64,000 nt of DNA from Hyphomicrobiales bacterium (GTDB taxonomy: Bacteria; Pseudomonadota; Alphaproteobacteria; Rhizobiales; Rhizobiaceae). The stretch covers positions 124,001-188,000 of the forward strand of contig UBZP01000006.1 of assembly GCA_900469965.1 (NCBI GenBank), given 5' to 3'. Below, piece by piece: positions 56,115-64,000 of the stretch (positions within the stretch are counted from its first letter, which is position 1; every line of letters begins with the position of its first letter). Under the pieces are notes generated by a model. The model saw only the letters and a program-made list of their open reading frames with translations. It made no database searches and was not told where the DNA came from. Both the position numbers and the translations under genes were made by a program.

Positions 56115-57017
56115 ATGTTCAAATACAGCAAGCTCGCAGCGGTGGCGCTGGTCGCCATTACCGCCGCCCATGGCGCCGCCTTCGCGCAGGACGCCTCCGA
56201 TCCGGTCGTGGCCAAGGTCGGCGGCGCGGAAGTGCGCCAGTCCGAGATCGACCTGGCGATTGCGGGCCTCGATCCGCAGCTTGCCAACCTGCCGCCGGAG
56301 CAGAAGCGGGTCGCCGCCCTGTCCGCCATCATCGACGTGAAGGTGCTGGCCGCCGATGCGAGCAAGGAGGGGCTGGAGAACGATGCCACCTTCAAGCAGC
56401 GCGTCGCCTTCCTGACCGAGCGCGAACTGCACAACGCCTACTTCAAGAAGCACGTGGTCGATGCGATCACGCCGGACGAGGTGAAGGCGCGCTACGAGAA
56501 GGAAATCGCAGCGATCGAGCCGCAGGAGGAAGTCCGGGCCCGCCATATCCTGGTGAAGACCGAGCAGGAGGCGAAGGACGTCATCGCCGCGCTCGACGGC
56601 GGCAAGAACTTTGCCGATCTCGCCAAGGAGAAGTCGACCGACGCCGCATCCGAAGGCGGCGACCTCGGCTACTTCACCAAGGGCCGCATGGTGCCGGAAT
56701 TCGAAGCCGCAGCCTTCGCGCTGGACAAGGGCGCCTATACCAAGACGCCGGTGAAGAGCCAGTTCGGCTATCACGTGATCCTCGTGGAGGACAAGCGCAC
56801 GCAGGCGCCGCCGGCGCTCGAACAGGTCGAGCCGCAGGTGCGCCAGCTGATCATGCGCGACAAGTATGTCGCCTTGCTGGAGGCCGCGAAGGGCGCGGCA
56901 ACGGTCGAGATCGATGATCCGGCGCTGAAGTCCGCCTACGAGCAGATCAACAAGCCGCAGCAGGCTTCGCCGGATCAGCCGGCGGCAACCGGGCAGCCGG
57001 CCGAACAGCAGCAGTAA
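56115..57017 (+). CDS. Periplasmic parvulin-type peptidyl-prolyl isomerase
   Basis: A 300-residue secreted folding factor of the PrsA/SurA group. ATG at 56115 is chosen because AAAGG lies 9 bases upstream; an ATG two codons earlier is too close to it. The signal peptide is cleaved after AFA (residue 24). A SurA-like N-terminal helical region precedes the rotamase domain (about 130-225) with EEVRARHILVKTEQEAKDVI, GGDLGYFTKGRMVPEFEAAA and SQFGYHVILVEDKR. The C-terminus is Gln/Pro-rich. It is divergent from secA and upstream of argJ, a common rhizobial order. Confidence 0.9.
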   Translation: MFKYSKLAAVALVAITAAHGAAFAQDASDPVVAKVGGAEVRQSEIDLAIAGLDPQLANLPPEQKRVAALSAIIDVKVLAADASKEGLENDATFKQRVAFLTERELHNAYFKKHVVDAITPDEVKARYEKEIAAIEPQEEVRARHILVKTEQEAKDVIAALDGGKNFADLAKEKSTDAASEGGDLGYFTKGRMVPEFEAAAFALDKGAYTKTPVKSQFGYHVILVEDKRTQAPPALEQVEPQVRQLIMRDKYVALLEAAKGAATVEIDDPALKSAYEQINKPQQASPDQPAATGQPAEQQQ

Positions 57018-57028
57018 ATCTCGATCAT

Positions 57029-57048
57029 GGCCCGCCCTGTGGCGGGCC
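57029..57048 (+). terminator. Hairpin between parvulin gene and argJ
   Basis: A perfect 8-bp stem (GGCCCGCC / GGCGGGCC, loop CTGT) 11 bases past the parvulin stop and 23 bases before the argJ start. No T run follows, so it may be a weak terminator or an attenuating hairpin over the argJ ribosome-binding region. Confidence 0.45.
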
Positions 57049-57071
57049 GTCTCCATTGGCAGGAAATACCC

Positions 57072-58313
57072 ATGTCCGGTCCGGTCTCACCGCTCGCTCC
57101 CAAGTCCTTCGCCGACATGCCGCCGGTCCGCGGCGTGCGGATGGCAACCGCCGCCGCCGGCATCAAGTACAAGGGGCGCACCGATGTGCTCATGATGGTC
57201 TTCGACGGGCCGGCTGCGGTCGCAGGCGTGTTCACGCGGTCGAAGTGCCCCTCGGCGCCGGTCGATTTCTGCCGGGCCAACCTTGCGGGCGGCAAGGCCC
57301 GGGCGGTCGTCGTCAATTCCGGCAATGCCAATGCGTTCACCGGCCGCAAGGGCCGCGAATCGACGGCGATGACGGCAGCCGCCGCGGCCAGGGCCGCCGG
57401 CTGCAGCGAGGGGGAGGTGTTCCTCGCCTCCACCGGCGTCATCGGCGAGCCGCTGGATGCCACCAAGTTTTCCGGTGTGCTCGACGGGCTCGCCGTCGCC
57501 GCCAGGGAGGACTTCTGGTTCGAGGCGGCGAAGGCGATCATGACCACGGACACCTATCCGAAGGTCGCGACGCGGACCGCACGGATCGGCGACGTCGAGG
57601 TGCGGATCAACGGCATGGCCAAGGGGGCGGGCATGATCGCCCCGGACATGGCGACGATGCTGTCCTTCGTCGTCACCGACGCCGACATTCCGGCCGCCAC
57701 GCTGCAGGCACTGCTGTCCGAAGGCGTCGAGCCGACGTTCAATGCGGTCACCGTCGACAGCGACACGTCGACTTCCGACACGCTCCTGCTGTTTGCCACG
57801 GGGGCTGCCGCAGCCGATGGCCAGAAGCCCGTTTCCGGGCCGGCCGATCCCGCGCTCGCAGCCTTCAGGGCGGCCCTGAACGATCTCCTGAAGGATCTGG
57901 CGCTGCAGGTGGTTCGCGACGGCGAGGGCGCGCGCAAGATGGTGGCGATCACCGTCGAGGGTGCGGAGAGCGATGCCGCCGCCAAGCGGATCGCGCTTTC
58001 GATCGCCAATTCGCCGCTGGTGAAGACGGCGGTCGCCGGCGAGGACGCCAACTGGGGCCGCGTGGTGATGGCCGTCGGCAAGTCCGGCGAGATGGCGGAC
58101 CGCGACCGCCTGGCCATCTGGTTCGGCGACGTGCGGGTCGCCGTCGACGGGGAGCGCGATCCGGCCTACTCGGAAGAGGCCGCCTCCGCCGTCATGAAGG
58201 AAGAGGACATCGCCATTCGCGTCGAGATCGGTCTCGGGACCGGCAAGGCGACCGTCTGGACGTGCGACCTGACCAAGGCGTATGTCGAGATCAACGGCGA
58301 CTATCGCAGCTGA
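57072..58313 (+). CDS. argJ: Bifunctional glutamate N-acetyltransferase/ornithine acetyltransferase
   Basis: A 413-residue ArgJ that recycles the acetyl group in arginine synthesis. The start at 57072 gives [19 protein letters not shown]. The autoproteolysis site is Thr195 in [14 protein letters not shown], preceded by KGAGMIAP. Other marks are the oxyanion-hole Thr in [12 protein letters not shown] and [13 protein letters not shown]-like C-terminal parts ([16 protein letters not shown]) are typical. Whether it has the acetyl-CoA-dependent first activity cannot be told by eye. Its stop overlaps a possible GNAT start (TGATG). Confidence 0.95.
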   Translation: MSGPVSPLAPKSFADMPPVRGVRMATAAAGIKYKGRTDVLMMVFDGPAAVAGVFTRSKCPSAPVDFCRANLAGGKARAVVVNSGNANAFTGRKGRESTAMTAAAAARAAGCSEGEVFLASTGVIGEPLDATKFSGVLDGLAVAAREDFWFEAAKAIMTTDTYPKVATRTARIGDVEVRINGMAKGAGMIAPDMATMLSFVVTDADIPAATLQALLSEGVEPTFNAVTVDSDTSTSDTLLLFATGAAAADGQKPVSGPADPALAAFRAALNDLLKDLALQVVRDGEGARKMVAITVEGAESDAAAKRIALSIANSPLVKTAVAGEDANWGRVVMAVGKSGEMADRDRLAIWFGDVRVAVDGERDPAYSEEAASAVMKEEDIAIRVEIGLGTGKATVWTCDLTKAYVEINGDYRS

Positions 58314-58375
58314 TGACCGGGACCAAGCCTGTCGTGACCGATCCCGCCATCCGCAGTTTCAGGGAGCAAAACGCC

Positions 58376-59143
58376 ATGGCTGACCTGGCAAGCGTCCGCC
58401 GGCTGGAAGCCGTCGGCTTCCGCGCCTGGCCGGCTGCATCGACCCAGTACGACGGCAGCTGGCTGATCCGCCTCAATGCCGGCCATCCGTCCAAGCGGCT
58501 GAATTCCGTCAACCCGCTCGACCCCTCGGACGTGCGGGATCTCCCCGTCCGCATCGAGAAGGCGGCAAAGCGCTTTGCCGACTACGGCCGGCCGCTGCTG
58601 GTGCGGCAGACGCCGCTGACCCCGCCGCCCCTCGTCGACCTGATGGACCAGGCCGGCTGGAGGCATACCGGCGAGACGGCGGTGATGCTCGTCGACCTGG
58701 CCGAGCCCGTGGCCCCCGAAAGCGCCGACGGCGTCGAGCATGTGCCGAGCCGCGACGTCGGCCGGTTCGTCGATGCGCGCATCCGTGTCTCCGGCGACGA
58801 TCCCGCGCTGAAGCCGGGCCTGACGGAAATCGTCAACGCCATCAGCCCGGAAGCGGGCCTGTTCATCTTCGAGGAGCCGGATTTCGGGCCGACCGCCGTC
58901 ACGCTCGCCGTGCACGACAACGACCTCGCCGGCATCCTGCAGCTCGCCGTGGCGCCGGAACGGCGCGGCCGCGGCCTTGCGACCACGATCCTGAACTCGG
59001 CGATGCGCTGGGCCCGGCTTCGCGGCGCGAAGCGGGTGTGGGTGCAGGCGGAAATGGACAACGAAGGGGCGGTGAGGCTCTATCGCAAGGCAGGGTTCCG
59101 GGAGGTCTATCGCTACGTCTACCGCGGGGCGCCGGCGCCATGA
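58376..59143 (+). CDS. GNAT family N-acetyltransferase
   Basis: A 255-residue acetyltransferase. Two starts are possible: ATG at 58313 overlapping the argJ stop, and ATG at 58376 with AGGGAG 9 bases before it; the latter is preferred and yields MADLASVRRLEAVGFRAWPA. The N-terminal half resembles a degenerate GNAT domain (RLNAGHPSKRLNSVNPLD). The C-terminal half has the acetyl-CoA loop LQLAVAPERRGRGLATTILN and NEGAVRLYRKAGFREVYRY. Position after argJ is conserved in rhizobia, but the substrate is unknown. It overlaps mutT by 4 bases. Confidence 0.85.
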   Translation: MADLASVRRLEAVGFRAWPAASTQYDGSWLIRLNAGHPSKRLNSVNPLDPSDVRDLPVRIEKAAKRFADYGRPLLVRQTPLTPPPLVDLMDQAGWRHTGETAVMLVDLAEPVAPESADGVEHVPSRDVGRFVDARIRVSGDDPALKPGLTEIVNAISPEAGLFIFEEPDFGPTAVTLAVHDNDLAGILQLAVAPERRGRGLATTILNSAMRWARLRGAKRVWVQAEMDNEGAVRLYRKAGFREVYRYVYRGAPAP

Positions 59144-59556
59144 CGGAACAGGGCACCCGCCGGATCCTGCTCGTCGCCGCCTGCGCGCTGATCGACACCG
59201 ACGGGCGCATCCTTCTGGCGCAGCGTCCGGAGGGAAAGTCGCTTGCCGGGCTCTGGGAGTTTCCCGGCGGGAAGGTCGAGCCGGGCGAGACGCCCGAGGA
59301 AACGCTGATCCGCGAGCTGCACGAGGAACTCGGCATCACCACGAAGGTCGCCTGCCTCGCGCCGCTGACCTTCGCCAGCCACACCTACGAGGACTTCCAC
59401 CTCCTGATGCCGCTCTACGTCTGCCGCCGGTTCGAGGGGACCGCGCATGGCCGCGAGGGGCAGGCGCTGAAGTGGGTCAAGCCGAAGATGCTCCGGGACT
59501 ATCCGATGCCGCCGGCGGACGAGCCGCTGATCCCCTATCTGATGGATCTGCTCTGA
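59140..59556 (+). CDS. mutT: 8-oxo-dGTP diphosphatase MutT
   Basis: A 138-residue Nudix hydrolase that removes 8-oxo-dGTP from the nucleotide pool. The complete Nudix box is GGKVEPGETPEETLIRELHE plus ELGI, and the lead WEFPGGK is MutT-like, as are QRPEGKSLAGLWEFPGG and EGQALKWVKPKML. ATG at 59140 overlaps the GNAT stop (ATGA), so it is translated by coupling. Confidence 0.92.
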   Translation: MTEQGTRRILLVAACALIDTDGRILLAQRPEGKSLAGLWEFPGGKVEPGETPEETLIRELHEELGITTKVACLAPLTFASHTYEDFHLLMPLYVCRRFEGTAHGREGQALKWVKPKMLRDYPMPPADEPLIPYLMDLL

Positions 59557-59738
59557 AAAGCCGGCCGTCCTTTCCCATTTCGGACCGTTTATTAATCGAT
59601 CGTTTATCTCCATGGGCCAAGATGGGCCCCTGCCGTCGTGCTCTGGGGCCCTCGTGGCGCACGGATGCCGTGGCATCGTGAGCGGGCGCCTTGCTGTACG
59701 CAGGCGCCGACAAAGACGCCCATCGAGAGATTGCGAAA

Positions 59739-60062
59739 ATGCGGGACGACGAATTCTGGCAAGCAGTTCAGGACAAGGAACTGACGACGGTATCCGGCAA
59801 TAGCCGTATCGGCGTCCTCAACCTTGCGCTTCTGTTCGGTACGGCCGCGATCGCGCTTGCACTCGTGCTGGCGCCGGTGCTGTCGTCCAGGACGAGCACG
59901 CGCATCATGGCCCAGACGCCGGGCGACTTCGACATGATGTCGACCGGCTCGGTGCCGCAGCGGGGCGAAGGCAAGCGCTACACGGTGCGCCGGAGCGTGC
60001 TCCAGGAAATGCCCGGCGCCGTCTGCATCGTCGGCGAGAACGGCAACACGAATGGCTGCTGA
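59739..60062 (+). CDS. Hypothetical single-pass membrane protein upstream of Flp pilin
   Basis: A 107-residue protein starting MRDDEFWQAVQDKELTTVSG, with a membrane segment (about 31-51, LNLALLFGTAAIALALVLAP) and a periplasmic tail ending EMPGAVCIVGENGNTNGC. GAGAG lies about 11 bases before the ATG. No family is recognised. It is 58 bases upstream of the Flp pilin gene and may be cotranscribed with it. Confidence 0.65.
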   Translation: MRDDEFWQAVQDKELTTVSGNSRIGVLNLALLFGTAAIALALVLAPVLSSRTSTRIMAQTPGDFDMMSTGSVPQRGEGKRYTVRRSVLQEMPGAVCIVGENGNTNGC

Positions 60063-60120
60063 GGCAGCGCCCGCAGCGGCGCCCGCCTCGGATCCGGCAG
60101 GTGAGGGAAGCGAGGTTGTA

Positions 60121-60288
60121 ATGCGTCTGCTCAGGACTTTTCTGCTGGACCGAAGCGGTGCCACCGCTGTCGAGTACTGCCTGATCGCCGTGATGATATC
60201 GGTCGCGGTCGTCGGCGGTCTCAGGGCGTTCACCGGCGAACTCAACAACACCTTCACGATCGTCGGCGACGGCCTCGACGGCCCGTGA
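60121..60288 (+). CDS. Flp/Fap-type IVb pilin
   Basis: A 55-residue pilin precursor. The short leader MRLLRTFLLDRSG ends at the prepilin cleavage site Gly-Ala; ATAVEYCLIAVMISVAVVGG then carries the conserved Glu5-Tyr6 and the hydrophobic helix of Flp pilins. GAGGTTGTA precedes the ATG. No prepilin peptidase or tad assembly genes are adjacent, so assembly must rely on genes elsewhere, or the pilin is an orphan. Confidence 0.87.
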   Translation: MRLLRTFLLDRSGATAVEYCLIAVMISVAVVGGLRAFTGELNNTFTIVGDGLDGP

Positions 60289-60335
60289 GCCGCAGCACGC
60301 TTCGTTCGATCGACGTCTCGACAGGCCGACCTGCG

Positions 60336-61235
60336 TCAGCCTGTCGTCTTCGCCTTCAGCGCGTCCGCAAGCCGCACTTTCGCCGAACCGGGCTTCAGCG
60401 GCTTCTGCTGGCTTTCATGCGGGGCCCAGCCTGACAGATAGATGATCGAGAAGGTGGCGCGGATCCGCCCGTCCGGGTCTGCATAGCGTTCGGCATAGAG
60501 CTCGGCGGCGCGGACGAAGAAGGCGCGGGTCAGCGGCTTCCGGCTGCGGGCGGAGAGCGGATTGGCCATCCCCATCGCCCGCAGGTCCTTCATCAGCGGA
60601 AAGAGCGAATCGTAGCGGACGGTGTAGGTCTCCTTGTCGGTGACCGGCAGGGCGAAGCCGGCGCGCTGCAGCAGCGCGCCGATGTCGCGGATGTCGGCGA
60701 AGGGGATGACGCGCGGGCTCGCCCCGCCGGTCATCTCGATCTCCGTCTGAAGCAGCACGTCGCGCAGTTCCTGCAGCGTGTCGCTGCCGGGGATGGCGGC
60801 CAGGAAGAGCCCGTCCGGCCTCAGCGCGCGGCGGATCTGCACGAAGACGCCCGGCGTGTCGTTGGTCAGGTGCAGCGACAGCGGGGAGACGGCGAGGTTG
60901 ATCGAGGCCGGCGCCAGCGGCAGCTGCTCCAGCGGGGCCTGGACAAACGTGCCGCCGGCCGCCGCGAACCGGGGGTCGGTCTCGATCCGCGACATCCTGC
61001 CGATCTTGCCGGTGCGCTCCAGCGCCCGTGCGACCAGCCCGGAGTAGCCGTGGATCTCGACCGCCTCGTCGAAGCGGCGCTCAACCACGGCGAGGCGCTC
61101 GGACAGCTCGTCGGCGGCGACCTTCAGCAGGAAGTCGACCGGTCCTCCGGATACGGCGGTTGCACGCAGCCTGTTCTTTTCAATCAGGGCTTGATCGAAG
61201 ATCGCTTCCAAGGAACACTTCCCGTCGTTTCGCAT
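60336..61235 (-). CDS. BioC/NDUFAF5-like SAM-dependent methyltransferase
   Basis: A 299-residue methyltransferase-fold protein. The start MRNDGKCSLEAIFDQALIEK leads into FDEAVEIHGYSGLVARALER (the SAM loop region, degenerate), AVSPLSLHLTNDTPGVFVQI and RPDGLFLAAIPGSDTLQELR. These match alphaproteobacterial relatives of BioC and of the mitochondrial complex I factor NDUFAF5. The glycine-rich motif I is weak (EIHGYSG), so SAM binding is uncertain. It is divergent from comF. Confidence 0.78.
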   Translation of the reverse strand: MRNDGKCSLEAIFDQALIEKNRLRATAVSGGPVDFLLKVAADELSERLAVVERRFDEAVEIHGYSGLVARALERTGKIGRMSRIETDPRFAAAGGTFVQAPLEQLPLAPASINLAVSPLSLHLTNDTPGVFVQIRRALRPDGLFLAAIPGSDTLQELRDVLLQTEIEMTGGASPRVIPFADIRDIGALLQRAGFALPVTDKETYTVRYDSLFPLMKDLRAMGMANPLSARSRKPLTRAFFVRAAELYAERYADPDGRIRATFSIIYLSGWAPHESQQKPLKPGSAKVRLADALKAKTTG

Positions 61236-61290
61236 CTTTCGGAGGGCGGATCGCCCGCAAAGGCGTCATGGAGATAGGAATGTCAACCGC

Positions 61291-62067
61291 ATGACGCAAA
61301 CAGCGTTCGCGCGATTTCGTGACGCCGTGCTGGGCGGCAGCCGTGGCGCGGCGGCCGCGGCACTCGCCTTCGTCTATCCGCCGACCTGTCCGGGCTGCCA
61401 GGTCCTGCTCGGCCGGCACGCCGGCATCTGCGGTCGCTGCTGGTCGTCGCTGCGCTTCATCGTGCGGCCCTATTGCGAGGTGCTTGGCGTGCCGTTCTCG
61501 CACGATCTCGGCAGCGGCATCCTCAGCGCGGATGCGATCGCCAACCCGCCGCCCTTTTCCCGGCTGCGGTCTGCGGTCGTGCACGACGGCCTTGCCCGCA
61601 CGCTGGTGCACGGCCTCAAGTATCGCGACCGCACGGACCTGGCGCCGATGATGGCCGGCTGGATGGCCAGGGCGGGCGAAGCGCTTCTTTCCGATTGCGA
61701 TGCGATCGTCCCCGTGCCGCTCCACCACTACCGGCTGCTCGCGCGCAAGTTCAACCAGGCGTCGGAACTGGCGCGCGCCATTGCCCGGCAGTCCGGAAAG
61801 CCGCTGTTGCTCGGCGTCCTGCGGCGGACGCGGCCGACCCGGCAGCAGATCGGGCTCGGCGCGAACGCACGCCGCGTCAACGTCCAGGGCGCCTTCTCCG
61901 TGACGGAGGCGGGCCGGGCGTCGCTTTCCGGCAAGCGCATCCTCCTCATCGACGACGTCTATACGACCGGGGCAACCGTCGGGGCGGCGACGCGGGCGCT
62001 CAGGCGGGGCGGCGCGGCAGACGTCAGTGTTTTGACCTTTGCAAGGGCCCTTGCCGACCATATATGA
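61291..62067 (+). CDS. comF: ComF family phosphoribosyltransferase-like protein
   Basis: A 258-residue ComF protein. It has an N-terminal zinc-finger-like set CPGC (33-36) and CGRC (47-50), then LKYRDRTDLAPMMAGWM, the FNQASELARAIA block and the PRPP-loop ILLIDDVYTTGATVGAA. ComF is needed for DNA uptake in some bacteria, but most Proteobacteria keep it for an unclear role. GrxC follows after 40 bases in the same direction. Confidence 0.9.
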   Translation: MTQTAFARFRDAVLGGSRGAAAAALAFVYPPTCPGCQVLLGRHAGICGRCWSSLRFIVRPYCEVLGVPFSHDLGSGILSADAIANPPPFSRLRSAVVHDGLARTLVHGLKYRDRTDLAPMMAGWMARAGEALLSDCDAIVPVPLHHYRLLARKFNQASELARAIARQSGKPLLLGVLRRTRPTRQQIGLGANARRVNVQGAFSVTEAGRASLSGKRILLIDDVYTTGATVGAATRALRRGGAADVSVLTFARALADHI

Positions 62068-62107
62068 AAGGGTGAAGACAGCTGAGCTCCGATGGAGAAT
62101 GGATAGC

Positions 62108-62365
62108 ATGGCATCGATCGACATCTATACGCGGCAGTTCTGCGGCTATTGCGCCGCTGCGAAGAAGCTGCTGGAAACCAAGGGCGTCGCCTTCAACGAA
62201 TACGATGCGACCTACGCGCCCGACCTCCGCCAGGAGATGGTCAAGCGTGCGAACGGGCGCAACACCTTCCCGCAGATCTTCATCGACGACAACCATATCG
62301 GCGGCTGCGACGACCTGCATGCGTTGGACCGCGCCGGCAAGCTCGATCCCCTGCTGGCGGCCTGA
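62108..62365 (+). CDS. grxC: Glutaredoxin 3
   Basis: An 85-residue dithiol glutaredoxin. The active site is CGYC (12-15) in YTRQFCGYCAAAKKLL. Glutathione-binding residues in NTFPQIFIDDNHIGGCDDLH, including the cis-Pro, are present. ATG at 62108 is chosen over one three codons upstream because it gives the family length. It is followed by the nitrilase gene after 11 bases and appears to form a unit with it. Confidence 0.93.
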   Translation: MASIDIYTRQFCGYCAAAKKLLETKGVAFNEYDATYAPDLRQEMVKRANGRNTFPQIFIDDNHIGGCDDLHALDRAGKLDPLLAA

Positions 62366-62376
62366 GGAGCGGTTCC

Positions 62377-63234
62377 ATGTCCGTCAAGATCGCCGCCGTC
62401 CAGATGTGTTCCGGTACCGATCCTGAGGCCAATGCCGAGGCGATGGCGCGGCTGGTGCGGCGGGCTGCCGGCGAGGGCGCGCGCTACATCCAGACGCCCG
62501 AGATGACGGGCGCGGTGCAGCGCGACCGGACCGGGCTGAAGGCGACGCTGAAGGCGGAGCCGGACGACATCATCGTCCGGACGGCCGAAGCGCTCGCCGC
62601 CGAGCTCGACGTCTTCGTGCATGTCGGCTCGACGGCGATCGCGCGCGACGACGGCAAGATCGCCAATCGCGGCTTCCTGTTTGCGCCGGGCGGCCACCGG
62701 GTCTGCAGCTACGACAAGATCCACATGTTCGACGTCGATCTGGACCATGGCGAGAGCTGGCGCGAGAGCGCCGCCTACACGCCCGGAAGCGTCGCCAAGG
62801 TGGCACGACTGCCGTTCGGCCGGCTCGGCTTCGCCATCTGCTACGACGTTCGCTTTCCCGAGCTGTTCAAGGCCGAGGCCCAGGCGGGGGCCGAGATCAT
62901 CTCCGTGCCCGCCGCCTTCACCCGCCAGACCGGCGAGGCGCACTGGGAGACGCTGCTGCGCGCCCGCGCCATCGAGAACGGCGTGTTCATCATCGCCGCC
63001 GCCCAGGCCGGCCTGCATCAGGACGGCCGCGAGACCTTCGGACATTCGATCATCATCGATCCCTGGGGGCGCATCCTGGCGATGGCCGGCGGCAGCGGGG
63101 AGGCGGTCATTGCCGCCGAGATCGACATCGGAGCGGTCAAGGCCGCCCGCGACCGGATCCCCAACTTGAAGAACGGGCGCACGTTCTCCATCGAGGAGGT
63201 CACTCTTCCGGAGAAGGGAGGCGTTGCCGCGTGA
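62377..63234 (+). CDS. Carbon-nitrogen hydrolase (Nit/deaminated glutathione amidase type)
   Basis: A 285-residue nitrilase-superfamily amidase. The catalytic triad is Glu42 in TPEMTG, Lys114 in YDKIHMFDVDL and Cys155 in GFAICYDVRFPELF. The KIHMFDVDL and CYDVRFPEL blocks match Nit1-like deaminated-glutathione amidases, which repair the side product of transaminases. Position after grxC is consistent with a glutathione link. It ends 4 bases inside the DUF1178 gene (ATGA-type overlap, GTGATC). Confidence 0.88.
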   Translation: MSVKIAAVQMCSGTDPEANAEAMARLVRRAAGEGARYIQTPEMTGAVQRDRTGLKATLKAEPDDIIVRTAEALAAELDVFVHVGSTAIARDDGKIANRGFLFAPGGHRVCSYDKIHMFDVDLDHGESWRESAAYTPGSVAKVARLPFGRLGFAICYDVRFPELFKAEAQAGAEIISVPAAFTRQTGEAHWETLLRARAIENGVFIIAAAQAGLHQDGRETFGHSIIIDPWGRILAMAGGSGEAVIAAEIDIGAVKAARDRIPNLKNGRTFSIEEVTLPEKGGVAA

Positions 63235-63659
63235 TCCGCTACGACATCGTCTGTGACAATGCCCACGAATTCGAGGGCTGGTTCGGCTCGTCCGAAGACT
63301 TCGACCGGCAGAAGGAGCGGGGGCTCGTCAGCTGTCCCGTATGCGGCTCGCCGCGCGTGGCCAAGCGCCTGATGACGCCGTCGGTCTCCACCGCCCGCAA
63401 GAAGGAAGAGCAGCGGCATGCCGTCATGACCGCGCACAACCAGGAGATGGTCGGCAAGCTGCGCGAACTGGTGGCGGCGATCCGCGCCAACGCCGAGGAC
63501 GTCGGCGACCGGTTTCCCGAAGAGGCGCGCAAGATCCACTACGGCGAAGCCGAGCAGCGCGGGCTGATCGGCAAGGCGACGGCGGAAGAGGCGCGTTCGC
63601 TGATCGAGGAGGGCGTGGAGATCGCGCCCCTGCCGATCCTGCCCGACGAGACGAACTGA
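63231..63659 (+). CDS. DUF1178 family protein
   Basis: A 142-residue protein with the family N-terminus MIRYDIVCDNAHEFEGWFGS (GTG start) and a zinc-like pair CPVCGS following a Cys at position 8, then AKRLMTPSVSTARKK and a C-terminal helical region FPEEARKIHYGEAEQRGLIG. The family has no known function but is conserved beside the grxC-nitrilase pair in Alphaproteobacteria. It overlaps the nitrilase stop by 4 bases. Confidence 0.88.
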   Translation: MIRYDIVCDNAHEFEGWFGSSEDFDRQKERGLVSCPVCGSPRVAKRLMTPSVSTARKKEEQRHAVMTAHNQEMVGKLRELVAAIRANAEDVGDRFPEEARKIHYGEAEQRGLIGKATAEEARSLIEEGVEIAPLPILPDETN

Positions 63660-63731
63660 ACCGCTCCGGCAAGGCGCCGACCACGCCGGCCCGCCTTCGG
63701 GGGCGCGGTTCCTCCGCCCCGCCCGGGGACA

Positions 63732-64000
63732 TCAGGCCCTGGGGCGACGCGCCACCAGCATGTAGTTGACGTCCATGTCCTTCGACAGGTTCCACTGGTT
63801 CGACAGCGGGCTGAAGAAGACGCCGGTGCGGTCGGTCACGGCCAGCCCGGATGCGGAGAGCGGCTTTTCGATTTCCTCCGGGCGGACCAGCTTCTCGTAC
63901 TGATGGGTGCCTTTCGGCAGCCAGCGCAGGACGTTCTCGGCCGCAAAGATGGCCAGCGCTGCGGCCTTCAGGGTGCGGTTGATCGTGGCGACGAACATCA
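63732..64000 (-). CDS. ubiG: 3-demethylubiquinol 3-O-methyltransferase, 5' end outside window
   Basis: The C-terminal about 89 residues of UbiG, a SAM-dependent O-methyltransferase of ubiquinone synthesis. Visible are [60 protein letters not shown] and the end [15 protein letters not shown]. These match UbiG proteins. The frame runs off the right edge, so the catalytic domain is not seen. It converges with the DUF1178 gene. Confidence 0.9.
   Translation of the reverse strand, partial: MFVATINRTLKAAALAIFAAENVLRWLPKGTHQYEKLVRPEEIEKPLSASGLAVTDRTGVFFSPLSNQWNLSKDMDVNYMLVARRPRA

Noticed and set aside
57056-58312. Long N-terminal extension of the GNAT gene through argJ
   Set aside because: The upstream part is a shifted-frame shadow of argJ; the GNAT protein starts at 58376 or at the latest-overlapping ATG 58313.

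Overview
The window is a 64 kb piece of a GC-rich alphaproteobacterial chromosome, most likely from the Hyphomicrobiales and probably the family Rhizobiaceae. This is inferred from gene content and order: DUF2125 and ftsEX near tyrC, a CpdR response regulator, argH-lptM-lysA-TIGR02302, secA beside a parvulin and argJ, grxC-nitrilase-DUF1178-ubiG, and a DctA/DctB/DctD C4-dicarboxylate system with a sigma-54 promoter. No rRNA, CRISPR array or complete insertion sequence was seen. One tRNA gene, tRNA-Leu(CAA), is present.

0-14.4 kb is housekeeping: a 5'-truncated tyrC, DUF2125, ChaC, an acyltransferase, YdcF, ftsX-ftsE, hpt, cpdR, then the leftward set argH-lptM-lysA-TIGR02302, with tlpA divergent from argH. 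14.4-18.3 kb is a complete sulfate importer (sbp-cysT-cysW-cysA). 18.4-21.2 kb is 3-hydroxybutyryl-CoA dehydrogenase and etfBA, with a clear terminator after etfA and a perfect palindromic operator candidate upstream of etfB. 21.3-28.4 kb holds a rhomboid protease, a cobalamin adenosyltransferase, a HIG1-type small membrane protein, an SDR, YihY, GluQRS, an AlkA-like glycosylase, an HNH protein, DsbB and a YqaA protein.

28.5-31.2 kb is accessory DNA. On the left of tRNA-Leu(CAA) lie decayed, T7-like podovirus fragments: the C-terminus of a gp4-type primase/helicase, small phage-like ORFs, and a frameshifted piece resembling the N-terminus of a gp5-type DNA polymerase. An intact, lower-GC, oppositely oriented gene of unknown function sits between them, with its own ribosome-binding site and terminator. 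To the right of the tRNA are unidentified broken reading frames, then a large secreted RTX-type protein (31.2-33.6 kb).

34.1-38.9 kb is the dct locus: dctA is transcribed leftward from a near-consensus sigma-54 promoter with two upstream DctD-type sites, and dctBD diverge from it. 38.9-46.8 kb is a catabolic cluster: a PotABCD-type ABC importer with its LysR regulator, and divergently an M20/AbgB-like amidohydrolase translationally coupled to a DDAH/arginine-deiminase-like amidinohydrolase. Together they suggest uptake and breakdown of an unidentified guanidino or amide compound. This is the best candidate here for an uncharacterised pathway.

46.9-53 kb holds a soluble class III adenylate cyclase, a BON protein, an acyl-CoA synthetase and a two-gene surface-polysaccharide set (FemAB/CelD-like acyltransferase and flippase). 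53.1-64 kb returns to conserved genes: secA, a periplasmic parvulin, argJ-GNAT-mutT coupled by start/stop overlaps, an orphan Flp pilin, a BioC/NDUFAF5-like methyltransferase, ComF, grxC, a nitrilase-family amidase, DUF1178 and the 3' part of ubiG, which runs off the right edge.
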